DNA of 64,000 bases from Paraburkholderia sartisoli (GTDB lineage: Bacteria; Pseudomonadota; Gammaproteobacteria; Burkholderiales; Burkholderiaceae): the NCBI RefSeq assembly GCF_900107685.1, contig NZ_FNRQ01000001.1, positions 682,001-746,000 on the forward strand, in the 5' to 3' direction. A program made the translations under genes and the position numbers. Below are positions 55,619 to 63,423 of the stretch, piece after piece (within the stretch, counting starts at the first letter, position 1; every line of letters starts with the position of its first letter). The notes under the pieces are model-generated. The model was given only the letters and a program-made list of their open reading frames with translations, was not told the DNA's origin and ran no database searches.

Positions 55619-56099
55619 GATGTGATCTCCTGTTGCGGACGTTCTGTTAAGGAGTTTAGGCGTTCACGGAGAAAGACACATGACGAAAACGCCACGTGTT
55701 CCCGATAAACGGGCGACGGTCAGGGATTATTCCATCTGCCGCGATTTTTAGATCCGGTGTCGGAATGTTTCATTATCCATGTGGGATTTTTCCTGCATCG
55801 GCGCAGTTTGTTTCTGCTTTACTTCGCTGGCGATTAATCGTGTGAATTCATATGGTGTAAGTGCCTGAATCCTCTGTCGATGATGGGGAAGTTGCGCGTG
55901 GCTTCGTTGAAAACCGGAATCCGGGTTTGTGAGGCGCAATCGGTCTCTAGGTCAAATTTTTTCAATTTAAGCGAGGCAATGTAAATAAAGGTCATGCCGT
56001 TTTATATTAAAAAAATCCCGGGCTATGATTCGCATCGCTCGAAAAGGAATATCCGTTTCGAGTGAAAGGAAATAACCCATCATCAATGAGGTAACTGAA
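55619..56099. other. AT-rich gap upstream of the Cys-rich peptide gene
   Basis: These 481 bases are clearly richer in A and T than the surrounding genome. They hold no convincing gene; a 34-codon frame at 55880-55984 lacks a ribosome site. A possible -10 TATGAT is at 56024-56029 and an inverted repeat at 56038-56062. The base composition hints at acquired DNA. Confidence 0.5.
56038..56062 (+). promoter_or_regulatory. Inverted repeat in the peptide gene leader
   Basis: Perfect 7-bp arms CTCGAAA and TTTCGAG flank 11 bases, right after the possible -10 (TATGAT, 56024-56029) and 38 bases before the peptide ATG. It may be an operator or leader hairpin. Confidence 0.45.
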
Positions 56100-56216
56100 A
56101 TGCAAAAGATCGAACGCACCGAACTGGCTAAGGCAGCTGTCGCAGGCGGTTGCTGCAAGTGCTGCTCCGCTCCGGCACCGGCGAAGAAAGCCACGCCGTC
56201 GAAGCCGGTAGCCTGA
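56100..56216 (+). CDS. 38-residue Gly-Gly leader peptide precursor with CCKCC core
   Basis: This short gene encodes leader MQKIERTELAKAAVAGG (1-17) and a 21-residue core beginning CCKCC (18-22), then SAPAPAKKATPSKPVA. GAGG (56088-56091) sits eight bases before the ATG. The Gly-Gly with a hydrophobic residue at -4 (Val14) is the cleavage signal read by C39-peptidase ABC exporters, and exactly such an exporter is encoded 2.3 kb downstream on the same strand. Leader elements are spaced slightly differently from the classic ELxxIxGG (Glu8-Leu9 two residues further out). Cleavage would leave Cys-Cys at the new N-terminus. Function is inferred: a metal-binding, redox or antimicrobial peptide, possibly modified. 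It could be missed by automatic annotation because of its size. Confidence 0.78.
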   Translation: MQKIERTELAKAAVAGGCCKCCSAPAPAKKATPSKPVA

Positions 56217-56234
56217 GCGCCGCGTAGCTGACAG

Positions 56235-56256
56235 GACGGCCCCGCGAGGGGCCGTC
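56235..56256 (+). terminator. Strong hairpin after the peptide gene (partial terminator or RNA stabiliser)
   Basis: A perfect 9-bp stem GACGGCCCC/GGGGCCGTC with a GCGA loop lies 19 bases after the peptide stop, followed only by TTC. It could let some transcripts end here, giving more peptide than exporter mRNA. Confidence 0.6.
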
Positions 56257-56281
56257 TTCATGTCGACGCTTCGCCAGATCA

Positions 56282-57241
56282 ATGAATATCGGATCGCTTG
56301 ATGCGCTCATCAGATTGCGGGTTGCGTTGCGCAACAGCATCGGGCGCTGGCCGCTTTATCTGCGTGGCGCGCTGGTGGCCCGGCTTCCGGCTGCGGCAAT
56401 CGAACCGCTCGCGCTGACTGGCTCACGTATCCGCGGTCTCGCCGACGCGCGCGCGCGTTGCCATGGTGAGATGCGTTGTGAGATCGGCCGCGATGTACTC
56501 GGGTCCGTGCCGTTCGACCGGCGGCGTGTCGCCGCGAGCAGCGCGCGCGAGCGTCTGATCGACCAGCGCATGTATTACGGCAGGCTCTCGCGTGGCGTTG
56601 AAGTCTGGCCCGATCTTCACGCGATCGCGGCCCGTCTTGCAAGTGAGATCCGGCGTCTGAAGGCCATCGATCCGAAACGTCCGGTCATCGTGTCGCCGTT
56701 TCACTATGTGTCCCAGTACGCAAACATCTACGTGGTCGACGCGTTGCGCGTCGCGCTGGGGCTCGAGTCGATCGCCGTTGTCTCGGCTGTGCCGCGCGAC
56801 ATGTATGGCGACGACAGCGCGCTGATTCCTGGCGTGGACGTGCTCTACACCTACGGCGACGGCGATCGCAACGGGCTCGGCCTGCGCGTTGCGCGCGCGC
56901 TCAGGCGCACGGGTGTCGCCGTGCTGTTCGCCGACGTGCCGCCGTTCGCGTTGCACCGCTATCCGATGGAGACCGTGGGTGTTTCGATGTTCGGGCGTCC
57001 CGCGCGGATTCATAACGGCGTGTTTCGCCTCGGCACGCAGTTCGACGCGACCCTGCTGCCGTTCTATCTGCGCTTCGACGGCGGACGCTTCAGCGCCGAA
57101 CTGTTCGAGCCGCTGGCGCTGGCCGGGCAGGGCGCGCCGCAGCAGGTTGCCGGGTACATCGAGACCGCGCTCATCGATAACTTTCCTCACTCGCTCGTCG
57201 CGGTCAATCCGTCGATGTACGCCTTCGCGCCAACACGCTAG
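56282..57241 (+). CDS. LpxL/HtrB-like acyltransferase homologue, degenerate active site
   Basis: This encodes a 319-residue protein. Its second half follows the pattern of lipid A late acyltransferases: VIVSPFHYVSQY (136-146), GVAVLFADVPP (211-221), then SMFGRPARIHNGVFRLG (235-251), LLPFYLRFDGGRF and ELFEPL. In active LpxL enzymes the first motif is HX4(D/E); here His141 is kept but the acid position is Tyr146. So the protein may use a different mechanism, act on a different acceptor, or only bind. Its place between the peptide gene and the exporter genes suggests it acts on the peptide, for example adding an acyl group, but that is inference. The ribosome site is weak. Confidence 0.6.
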   Translation: MNIGSLDALIRLRVALRNSIGRWPLYLRGALVARLPAAAIEPLALTGSRIRGLADARARCHGEMRCEIGRDVLGSVPFDRRRVAASSARERLIDQRMYYGRLSRGVEVWPDLHAIAARLASEIRRLKAIDPKRPVIVSPFHYVSQYANIYVVDALRVALGLESIAVVSAVPRDMYGDDSALIPGVDVLYTYGDGDRNGLGLRVARALRRTGVAVLFADVPPFALHRYPMETVGVSMFGRPARIHNGVFRLGTQFDATLLPFYLRFDGGRFSAELFEPLALAGQGAPQQVAGYIETALIDNFPHSLVAVNPSMYAFAPTR

Positions 57242-57274
57242 GGCGCTGCGCCGTCACGCGCAGTGTCCGCGCGC

Positions 57275-58528
57275 ATGAATCCAGGCAAAGCGTCCACGCC
57301 GGCCCGAAGCCGGCATTCCGCACAACAGGTTATGGAACCCATCGATCTCCCGCAATTCAAGGACGTCTCGTGGCGCTGGATCGCCTATGCGACGTCGGCG
57401 CTCGTGACCGTCGCGACGGCGTTCGCGTTTTTCCACGAAGTCGAACTGAAACAGGACGTGCGCGCGGAGATCGTGTCGCCGTCGGAAGTCAAGATTCAGG
57501 GCCTCGAAGGCCTCGTCGCGGATATCTACGTGCATCAGGCCGAACGCGTCGCGCTGGGTGCGCCGCTCTTCCGGCTCGAACGGGATCTGTCGCTGGCAAG
57601 CGATGGCCGCCAGCGCCCCGTGTTCGACGAACACATGCGCGACGAGCAGATCGCTTCGACCGAAGCGCAGTATCGCCAGCGCAAGGCGGAACTGACCGCG
57701 CAACGCGAGACGTCGCAGCTGACCGAAGCCAGCCGTCGCGCGGAGATGTCGGCGCTCGACGAGCAGCTGGCCCAGAACCGGCAACTCGTCGACGAATCGG
57801 CGCACAAGCTGTCGCGGCTCGAGTCGGTGTCCGAGTACGTCACCGCCGACCGCATCGAACAGGCGAAGGCCGACACGCACCAGGCGAAAGTCGTGGTCGC
57901 GCAGAGCACCGCGCGGCGGCAGCAACTCGTGGCGGAGCTGGGCACGGCACGCAGCGCGCAGACCGGGATCGACGCCCAGCTGAAAGAACTCGACGCGCGG
58001 CATGCGGGCGATCTTCAGGACATCCGCGTGCGGTTCGAGCAGAACCGGCAAAACATGACGGTCTCCGCGCCGCGCGCAGGCGTGGTGTCGTTTTCGGGGC
58101 TGGTGGCGGGTCGAACGCTTGCCGCATCCGATGTGGCGCTCGTCATCGTGACCGGCGACGGCGGCGCACTGCGCGCGGCGCTGCGGATTCCTTCGCGCCG
58201 TCGCGGCTTCGTGCGCGAAGGGCAGACCGTGCGGCTCAAGTTCGACGCGTTCCCGTACGCGAAATTCGGCAGCTACGAAGCGCGCATCGATTCGATTTCG
58301 CGCACGACGGTGCGCTCGCCGATGTCGCCGCCTTCGGGCGCGTCCGAGCCGCGCGCGCCGGAAGGCGATTACATGGCGTGGGCCACGCTGCGTGGCCACA
58401 CCTTCGACTTCGAGCGGCAGCACTTCGAGATCCTGCCCGGCATGTCGGCGACCGCGAGCATCGTGATCGAACGCCGGACGATTGCCGAATGGGTGCTGGC
58501 GCCGTTCTTCCGCATGCTGAGGGGATAA
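57275..58528 (+). CDS. HlyD-type membrane fusion protein
   Basis: This encodes a 417-residue periplasmic adaptor. One helix near the N-terminus (WIAYATSALVTVATAFAFF) is followed by a biotinyl-lipoyl-like half with EIVSPSEVKIQGLEGLVADIYV, a long coiled coil (about residues 115-250, rich in Gln, Glu, Ala and Arg), the second lipoyl half VSAPRAGVVSFSGL, and a beta-barrel part. It bridges the ABC exporter and the TolC-like channel. Alternative starts are GTG 57263 and ATG 57332; none has a strong ribosome site. Confidence 0.88.
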   Translation: MNPGKASTPARSRHSAQQVMEPIDLPQFKDVSWRWIAYATSALVTVATAFAFFHEVELKQDVRAEIVSPSEVKIQGLEGLVADIYVHQAERVALGAPLFRLERDLSLASDGRQRPVFDEHMRDEQIASTEAQYRQRKAELTAQRETSQLTEASRRAEMSALDEQLAQNRQLVDESAHKLSRLESVSEYVTADRIEQAKADTHQAKVVVAQSTARRQQLVAELGTARSAQTGIDAQLKELDARHAGDLQDIRVRFEQNRQNMTVSAPRAGVVSFSGLVAGRTLAASDVALVIVTGDGGALRAALRIPSRRRGFVREGQTVRLKFDAFPYAKFGSYEARIDSISRTTVRSPMSPPSGASEPRAPEGDYMAWATLRGHTFDFERQHFEILPGMSATASIVIERRTIAEWVLAPFFRMLRG

Positions 58529-58530
58529 CC

Positions 58531-60648
58531 GTGCGCGCGATCTATCAAAACGAAGTGGCCGAATGCGGCTACGCCTGTCTCGCGATGGTGCTGTCGCACT
58601 TTGGCCGCGCGACGGAAGTGCGCGAGCTTCAGGCGTTCAGCCCGATCTCGTCCAATGGCCTGTCGCTGATGGACCTGTACGACGTCGCGGTCGAATTCGG
58701 ACTCGCCGTGCAGGCGTACCGGTTCGACACGGCCGATCTGCCCACCGTCAAGCGCGGCTCGATCCTTCACTTTGGCGGAGCGCATTTCGTCGTCTTCGAG
58801 AAGTGCGGGCGCGGCTATGTGCAGGTGATCGATCCGGCAAGCGGCCGGCGGCGCATATCGATGGAAACGTTCATCGCGAGCGTGTCCGGCTATCTGCTCG
58901 AATGCGCGCCGACGCCATCGATGCCCCGCGTGCGCAGCCGCTCGCGCGTGCCCGCGGCGCTCGCCCGCGTGCGCGCGCTCAATCCGCAGCTCAAGGCGCA
59001 GATCGCGAAGGTGATGTTCGTCGCGCTCGGCAGCCAGTTCGCGATTCTCGCGATGCCGTATCTCGGCAATCTCGTGCTCGATGACGTTGTCGCCGCCGAT
59101 AACCTGAACCTGCTCAACGTCCTGATCCTGACGTTCAGCGCGATTTTCGTCACGGGCGCGCTGAGTCATTTCGTGCAGACGTACCTCGTTGAACTGCTGC
59201 ACGGTTTCGTGCAGATGAACATGACCGAGGGGATACTCGCGCATCTGCTGCGCAATCCGGTGTCGTACTTCGAAAAGCGTCACGTGGGCGATCTGTTCGC
59301 GCGCGTCAAGGCGCAGGACGAAATCAGTGTCTTCGCCACGCGCACCCTGATTTCGCTTGGCATCAATCTGGTGGTCGGCGTGCTGGCGCTCGCGTTGATG
59401 CTCGTGCAAAGCCCGCGACTGACGGCGATCGCGTTGCTGGTTTTTGCGTTCTATGTGATGGTTTCGTACGCGCTCTTCGCGGGCATGCGCGACACGCACG
59501 CGCTCGTGCTCGAAGAATCCGCGCGTTGCGACGACACGTTGATCGAGACGATCCGCGCCGCGTCGCTGATCAAGCTGTCGCAGGGCGAAACGCGGCGCAC
59601 CGCGATGTTCATGGCGAAATACCGCGCGTACATCGCCGCGCTCGTTCAGGGCGGCCGTCTCGCGAGCGCGCGCGACGCCATTCTCAAACTGGTGAACTAC
59701 GCCGACATGATCGCGATCACCTGGTTCGCGGCGCGGCTGATGCTGGGCGGCGCGATCTCGGTCGGCGTGTTCTACTCGTTTTTGATCTACAAGTCGTTGC
59801 TGTCGGAGCGGCTTGCTGCGTCGATCAACGCGCTCTTCGAGTATTTCATGCTGAGCGTGCCGGTCGCGCGCGTGGGCGACATCGTCGATTGCGAAGGCGA
59901 GCGGTACACGCCCGCGAGCGACGTCCATCGATCCGTCGAGGTCCGCACGTTCGAGCAGATCGACGTGCGCGACGTGACGTTTCGCTACGGCGTCTCGGAC
60001 CAGCCGGTGCTGAAGGGCGCGAATCTCACGATTAGCAAGGGTGACAAGATCGTGATCATCGGTTCGTCCGGCAGCGGCAAGTCGACGCTCTTCAAGCTGC
60101 TCGCCGCCGCCGAACCGCTGCAGGACGGGCAGATCACGCTGAACGGCATCGCGTGTCCGAATCTGACCGTCGACGAAATCCGGCGGCATGCCGTGCATAT
60201 GCGTCAGGGCGACCTGATCCTGCATGGCTCGATCGCCGAAAACATCTCGCTCTTCGCAGGCAACGCGGACGAAGCGCGCATTCACGCGCTGCTCGACGAC
60301 GTCGGATTGCTTGCCGACGTGATGCGTCTGCCGATGCGCACGCGCACGGTGATCAGCGACACGATCGCGAATATTTCCGCTGGTCAGCGGCAGCGACTGC
60401 TGCTGGCGCGCGCGCTTTACCCGCCACGCGAACTGCTGCTGCTCGATGAACCGACGTCGAATCTCGATCCCGTGTCGGTCCAGCATATCGTCGCGTTGTT
60501 GCAGCGCCTCGACCGCACGGTCGTGGTGATCACGCACGACATGTCGCTCGCATCGGCGTTCGATGTGCGTTACCGGCTGGTCGACGGTGTGCTCGTGCGC
60601 GATCCCGACTGTCATGACGCACGGAGCGAGGTGGCCGCCCATGAATAA
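58531..60648 (+). CDS. C39-peptidase ABC exporter (PCAT)
   Basis: This encodes a 705-residue bacteriocin-type exporter. Residues 1-125 are a C39 protease with a full catalytic set: Gln6, Cys12 (ECGYAC), His85 (GGAHFVVF) and Asp101 (VIDPASG). Six helices lie between about 155 and 440. The ATPase has GSSGSGKST (511-519), the signature ISAGQ (615-619, Ala where most have Gly) and LLLLDE (635-640). It would cut the peptide after Gly-Gly and export the core. The start is GTG 58531, two bases after the adaptor stop and preceded by GAGGGG. Confidence 0.93.
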   Translation: MRAIYQNEVAECGYACLAMVLSHFGRATEVRELQAFSPISSNGLSLMDLYDVAVEFGLAVQAYRFDTADLPTVKRGSILHFGGAHFVVFEKCGRGYVQVIDPASGRRRISMETFIASVSGYLLECAPTPSMPRVRSRSRVPAALARVRALNPQLKAQIAKVMFVALGSQFAILAMPYLGNLVLDDVVAADNLNLLNVLILTFSAIFVTGALSHFVQTYLVELLHGFVQMNMTEGILAHLLRNPVSYFEKRHVGDLFARVKAQDEISVFATRTLISLGINLVVGVLALALMLVQSPRLTAIALLVFAFYVMVSYALFAGMRDTHALVLEESARCDDTLIETIRAASLIKLSQGETRRTAMFMAKYRAYIAALVQGGRLASARDAILKLVNYADMIAITWFAARLMLGGAISVGVFYSFLIYKSLLSERLAASINALFEYFMLSVPVARVGDIVDCEGERYTPASDVHRSVEVRTFEQIDVRDVTFRYGVSDQPVLKGANLTISKGDKIVIIGSSGSGKSTLFKLLAAAEPLQDGQITLNGIACPNLTVDEIRRHAVHMRQGDLILHGSIAENISLFAGNADEARIHALLDDVGLLADVMRLPMRTRTVISDTIANISAGQRQRLLLARALYPPRELLLLDEPTSNLDPVSVQHIVALLQRLDRTVVVITHDMSLASAFDVRYRLVDGVLVRDPDCHDARSEVAAHE

Positions 60649-62029
60649 GCGCATGGTGCTGGTCGCGCTGGCGATCGTTGCGGGTGCCCAGTGCGCGCAA
60701 TGCGTGCGGGCGGCCGATCTGCTGACCGTCGTCGAGCAGACCACCGATCACGATGCGGCGCTCGCGGCAGCCCGCGCGGGCGCGCGCGCTGCACACCAGG
60801 CGGTACCGAAGGCGCGCGCACAGTTGCTGCCGCGCGTGGAGGGCGGCTGGGGGCGTGCGTATAACCGCATCGCCACCGAAGACTTCCCGACCACGACGTA
60901 CTGGCAGAACGGTTGGACGGTGAGCCTGACGCAGCCGGTGTTCGACTGGAGCCGCTGGACGACTTACCGGCAGGCGGACTTCATCGAGGCACGCGGCGCC
61001 ACCGAAGTCGCGCAGGCGCAGCAGGCGTCGATCCTGAAGGCCGCGCGTGCCTACTTCGACGAACTCGCCGCCGAGGATGAACTTGCCCGGGCAAACGACT
61101 ATGCCGCCGCGCTCGACACGCATCTGACCCAGCTGCGTCGCAGGCAACTGGCCGGCGAGGCGACGGTGATCGATCTGCGCGACGCCGAGTCGGGTGTGCT
61201 GCAGGCGCATCTGCAACAGCAGGACGCGGACAACGCGTTGCAGTTGAGCCGGCTCGCACTGGAGCAGGCGACCGGGCAGCCCTTTGCCGCGCTGTCGCGG
61301 CTGGCCGACCCGGTCACGATGCCGCGCGTCGAACCGGACGACATCGACGCGTGGGCAAACCAGGCGCAGGCCCACGACTATCAGGTGCAGTTGAAACAGA
61401 TCGACTGGCGCATCGCGAAACTCGAGGTCGAAAAGGCCCGCTCCGCGCATCTGCCGACGGTTAACATCACGGCGAGCCACACGCCGGCGGGCGCCGGTTC
61501 CGGTTATGCGCGCCCGACGACCACCACGACGGCGATGCTGTCGGTGAGCATTCCGTTCTTCGAGGGCGGCGAAACGGAGGCGCGCGTCGACGAGACGGTC
61601 GCGCTGGAGGACAAGGCGCAGGACGACCTGACCTCGGCGGTCCGCCAGGCCGGCGCGAGCGCGCGTGAAAGCTGGACGCGCCTTCGTTCCGGCGCGGCGC
61701 GCGTCGATGCGCTGGCGCGTCTTGCGCAGGCATCGAGCGCCGCGTTTGCCGCGACGCAGGTCGGCTACAGGGTGGGCAGCCGCGACAGCACCGACGTGCT
61801 GCGCGCGGCCGACACGTTCTACGCGAACCGGCGCGACCTGATCCGCGCGCGATACGAGACGATCATGGCGCTCCTGCAACTGAAAGCCGCGACGGCCGCC
61901 CTCACGTTTGACGAAGTGGCGAGCGTCAACGCATTGCTGGTCCCGGCGGCGAGCGGGGCGCCGCCGCAGCCACTGCGCGCGCCTCAGGTCGCACCGGCAC
62001 GAGCCGGGGTCCCAGCGTCTTCTCACTGA
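60641..62029 (+). CDS. TolC-type outer membrane efflux protein
   Basis: This encodes a 462-residue protein with a signal peptide ending VRAAD (about residue 24). Two TolC-like halves are visible: long helical Ala/Gln/Arg-rich stretches, SLTQPVFDWSRW (near residue 95) and SVSIPFFEGGETEARV (near 305), the paired beta-strand regions that form the barrel. It completes a trans-envelope export path with the adaptor and ABC protein. It starts inside the end of the ABC gene (8-bp overlap). Confidence 0.9.
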   Translation: MNKRMVLVALAIVAGAQCAQCVRAADLLTVVEQTTDHDAALAAARAGARAAHQAVPKARAQLLPRVEGGWGRAYNRIATEDFPTTTYWQNGWTVSLTQPVFDWSRWTTYRQADFIEARGATEVAQAQQASILKAARAYFDELAAEDELARANDYAAALDTHLTQLRRRQLAGEATVIDLRDAESGVLQAHLQQQDADNALQLSRLALEQATGQPFAALSRLADPVTMPRVEPDDIDAWANQAQAHDYQVQLKQIDWRIAKLEVEKARSAHLPTVNITASHTPAGAGSGYARPTTTTTAMLSVSIPFFEGGETEARVDETVALEDKAQDDLTSAVRQAGASARESWTRLRSGAARVDALARLAQASSAAFAATQVGYRVGSRDSTDVLRAADTFYANRRDLIRARYETIMALLQLKAATAALTFDEVASVNALLVPAASGAPPQPLRAPQVAPARAGVPASSH

Positions 62030-62057
62030 TGCATCGCGTTTGAGAGCGCGTAACAGA

Positions 62058-62089
62058 AAGCCCCACGCAGCGCGAACCGGGTGGGGCTT
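62058..62089. terminator. Terminator between export operon and ssrA
   Basis: Stem AAGCCCCAC/GTGGGGCTT with a 14-base loop. The T-rich side on the - strand suits ssrA; it may also end the + strand operon. Confidence 0.7.
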
Positions 62090-62135
62090 GTGTTGATCTG
62101 CTGATACTGACTGCTGCTTGTTACCGGGTGTTTTC

Positions 62136-62505
62136 TGGTGGAGGCGGCGGGAATCGAACCCGCGTCCAGAAGCACTCTACGACCAGTTCTACATACTTAG
62201 TTCTATCTTTTGATTTAACCGTGCCGACGCGGACGAACACGCTTCGGTACAGCGATTCACTGAATTTTCGACCTTGGCGTCGTGACGCCGACAAGGCTTA
62301 ACTGACGTATATGACCTCTGTCGGTATTGCTACCGGTCTTGCGACTCTAACCCGTCAGTGAGCCAGGCAGAGGACGGCGGCCCTTAGGCTGCCAGTGCGA
62401 ACGTTTCGTCGTTTGCAGTTACGTTTTTCCCGCTGATTTACGAGGTTACGGGGCCTCGGTATGCCCTGGCCGCTTCGCAACCCCTGTCGAAACCAGGTCG
62501 CCCCC
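62136..62505 (-). ncRNA. ssrA: tmRNA
   Basis: The - strand carries the whole transfer-messenger RNA. The 5' end is GGGGGCGACCTGGTTTCGAC and the 3' tRNA-like end is GGGTTCGATTCCCGCCGCC ending CCA. The tag reading frame (62384-62416) gives ANDETFALAA followed by TAA, a typical proteolysis tag. It rescues stalled ribosomes. Length is about 370 nt. Confidence 0.97.
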
Positions 62506-62515
62506 GCGGTCGGAT

Positions 62516-62533
62516 GACCTGCATATGCAGGTC
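62516..62533. promoter_or_regulatory. 18-bp perfect palindrome upstream of ssrA
   Basis: GACCTGCATATGCAGGTC lies 11-28 bases before the mature tmRNA 5' end. From the promoter at 62541-62569 it would be in the part of the precursor cut off by RNase P. Confidence 0.6.
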
Positions 62534-62540
62534 AATCGCC

Positions 62541-62569
62541 ATCTTACAATACAGTGACTCCTGCGTCAC
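62541..62569 (-). promoter_or_regulatory. Probable ssrA promoter
   Basis: On the - strand, GTGACG (62564-62569) and TAAGAT (62541-62546) are separated by exactly 17 bases, giving a start near 62534. Confidence 0.5.
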
Positions 62570-62682
62570 GGCTTCTCTGCAATGCAGGCCGGAATCCCGC
62601 TTGATGCCTCCGTGCCACAGGGGGATTGATCACCGCAAACCCAAACGCGGTCCTGTTTCCGGCTGCGGCGACCTGTTCGATA

Positions 62683-63396
62683 TCAGGTGATGTCGCGCAA
62701 CAGGCGTTGCAACTCGGCAGTCGACTGGACGATGTGCTTCGCGTGCCACTTCGCGGGCGGCAGGTCGTTGCCGCAATAGCCGTACGCCGCGGCCACCGTG
62801 ACCATGCCGGCGGCAAACCCCGCCTGCACGTCGCGCAGATCGTCGCCGACGTAGACGATGCGCTCGGGCGGGATCGCCATTTCCTGCGCCGCGTGCAGGA
62901 GCGGCGCGGGGTGGGGCTTCGAGTGAGGCGTCGTGTCGCCGCTGACCACGCAGACCGCGCGCTCTTCGAGACCCAGTTGCGCGACGAGCGGATCGGTCAG
63001 GCGCGCTGCCTTGTTGGTCACGATGCCCCAACGGATGCCGCGTGCGTCCAGGTCGTCGAGCACGGCGTCGATGCCCTGGAACAGGGTTGTCTCGATACAC
63101 AGATCGGCTTCGTAGTTGGCGAGAAACTCCTCGCGCATCGAAGCGAACTCATGGTCCTCCGGACCAATGCCGAAGGCGCCCCCAATCAGGCCGCGCGCAC
63201 CCGCCGACGCGAGCGGGCGCAGGTCGTCGAGTGGCACCATGTCGAGCCCGCGCTCATGACGCATCTTGTTGACCGCGGCGGCGAGGTCGGGTGCGGTGTC
63301 GGCCAGCGTGCCGTCGAGGTCGAACAGGACGGCCTGACACAGGCCGGTTGCAGCTTCGTCGTCTTCGCGTTGGGGCAGGGGCGTGGGGTCGCTCAT
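62683..63396 (-). CDS. gph: Phosphoglycolate phosphatase
   Basis: This encodes a 237-residue HAD phosphatase. AVLFDLDGTLADT holds the nucleophile Asp, GIVTNKAARL the Thr motif, and KPHPAPLLHAA with VYVGDDLRDVQAG the Lys and acidic motifs. It removes phosphate from 2-phosphoglycolate, made in DNA repair. It follows ubiG by 27 bases, the usual ubiG-gph pair. Confidence 0.92.
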   Translation of the reverse strand: MSDPTPLPQREDDEAATGLCQAVLFDLDGTLADTAPDLAAAVNKMRHERGLDMVPLDDLRPLASAGARGLIGGAFGIGPEDHEFASMREEFLANYEADLCIETTLFQGIDAVLDDLDARGIRWGIVTNKAARLTDPLVAQLGLEERAVCVVSGDTTPHSKPHPAPLLHAAQEMAIPPERIVYVGDDLRDVQAGFAAGMVTVAAAYGYCGNDLPPAKWHAKHIVQSTAELQRLLRDIT

Positions 63397-63423
63397 GAAG
63401 GTGTGTTCGCAGGTTCAGGTCGA

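Noticed and set aside
55748..55939. 63-codon - strand frame with LTPYEF, slightly like an IS481 transposase tail
   Set aside because: The similarity is a few residues only and no terminal repeats were found; kept only as a hint in the findings.
55880..55984. 34-residue frame upstream of the CCKCC peptide, as a second precursor
   Set aside because: No ribosome site, no Gly-Gly, and it ends in the likely promoter region.
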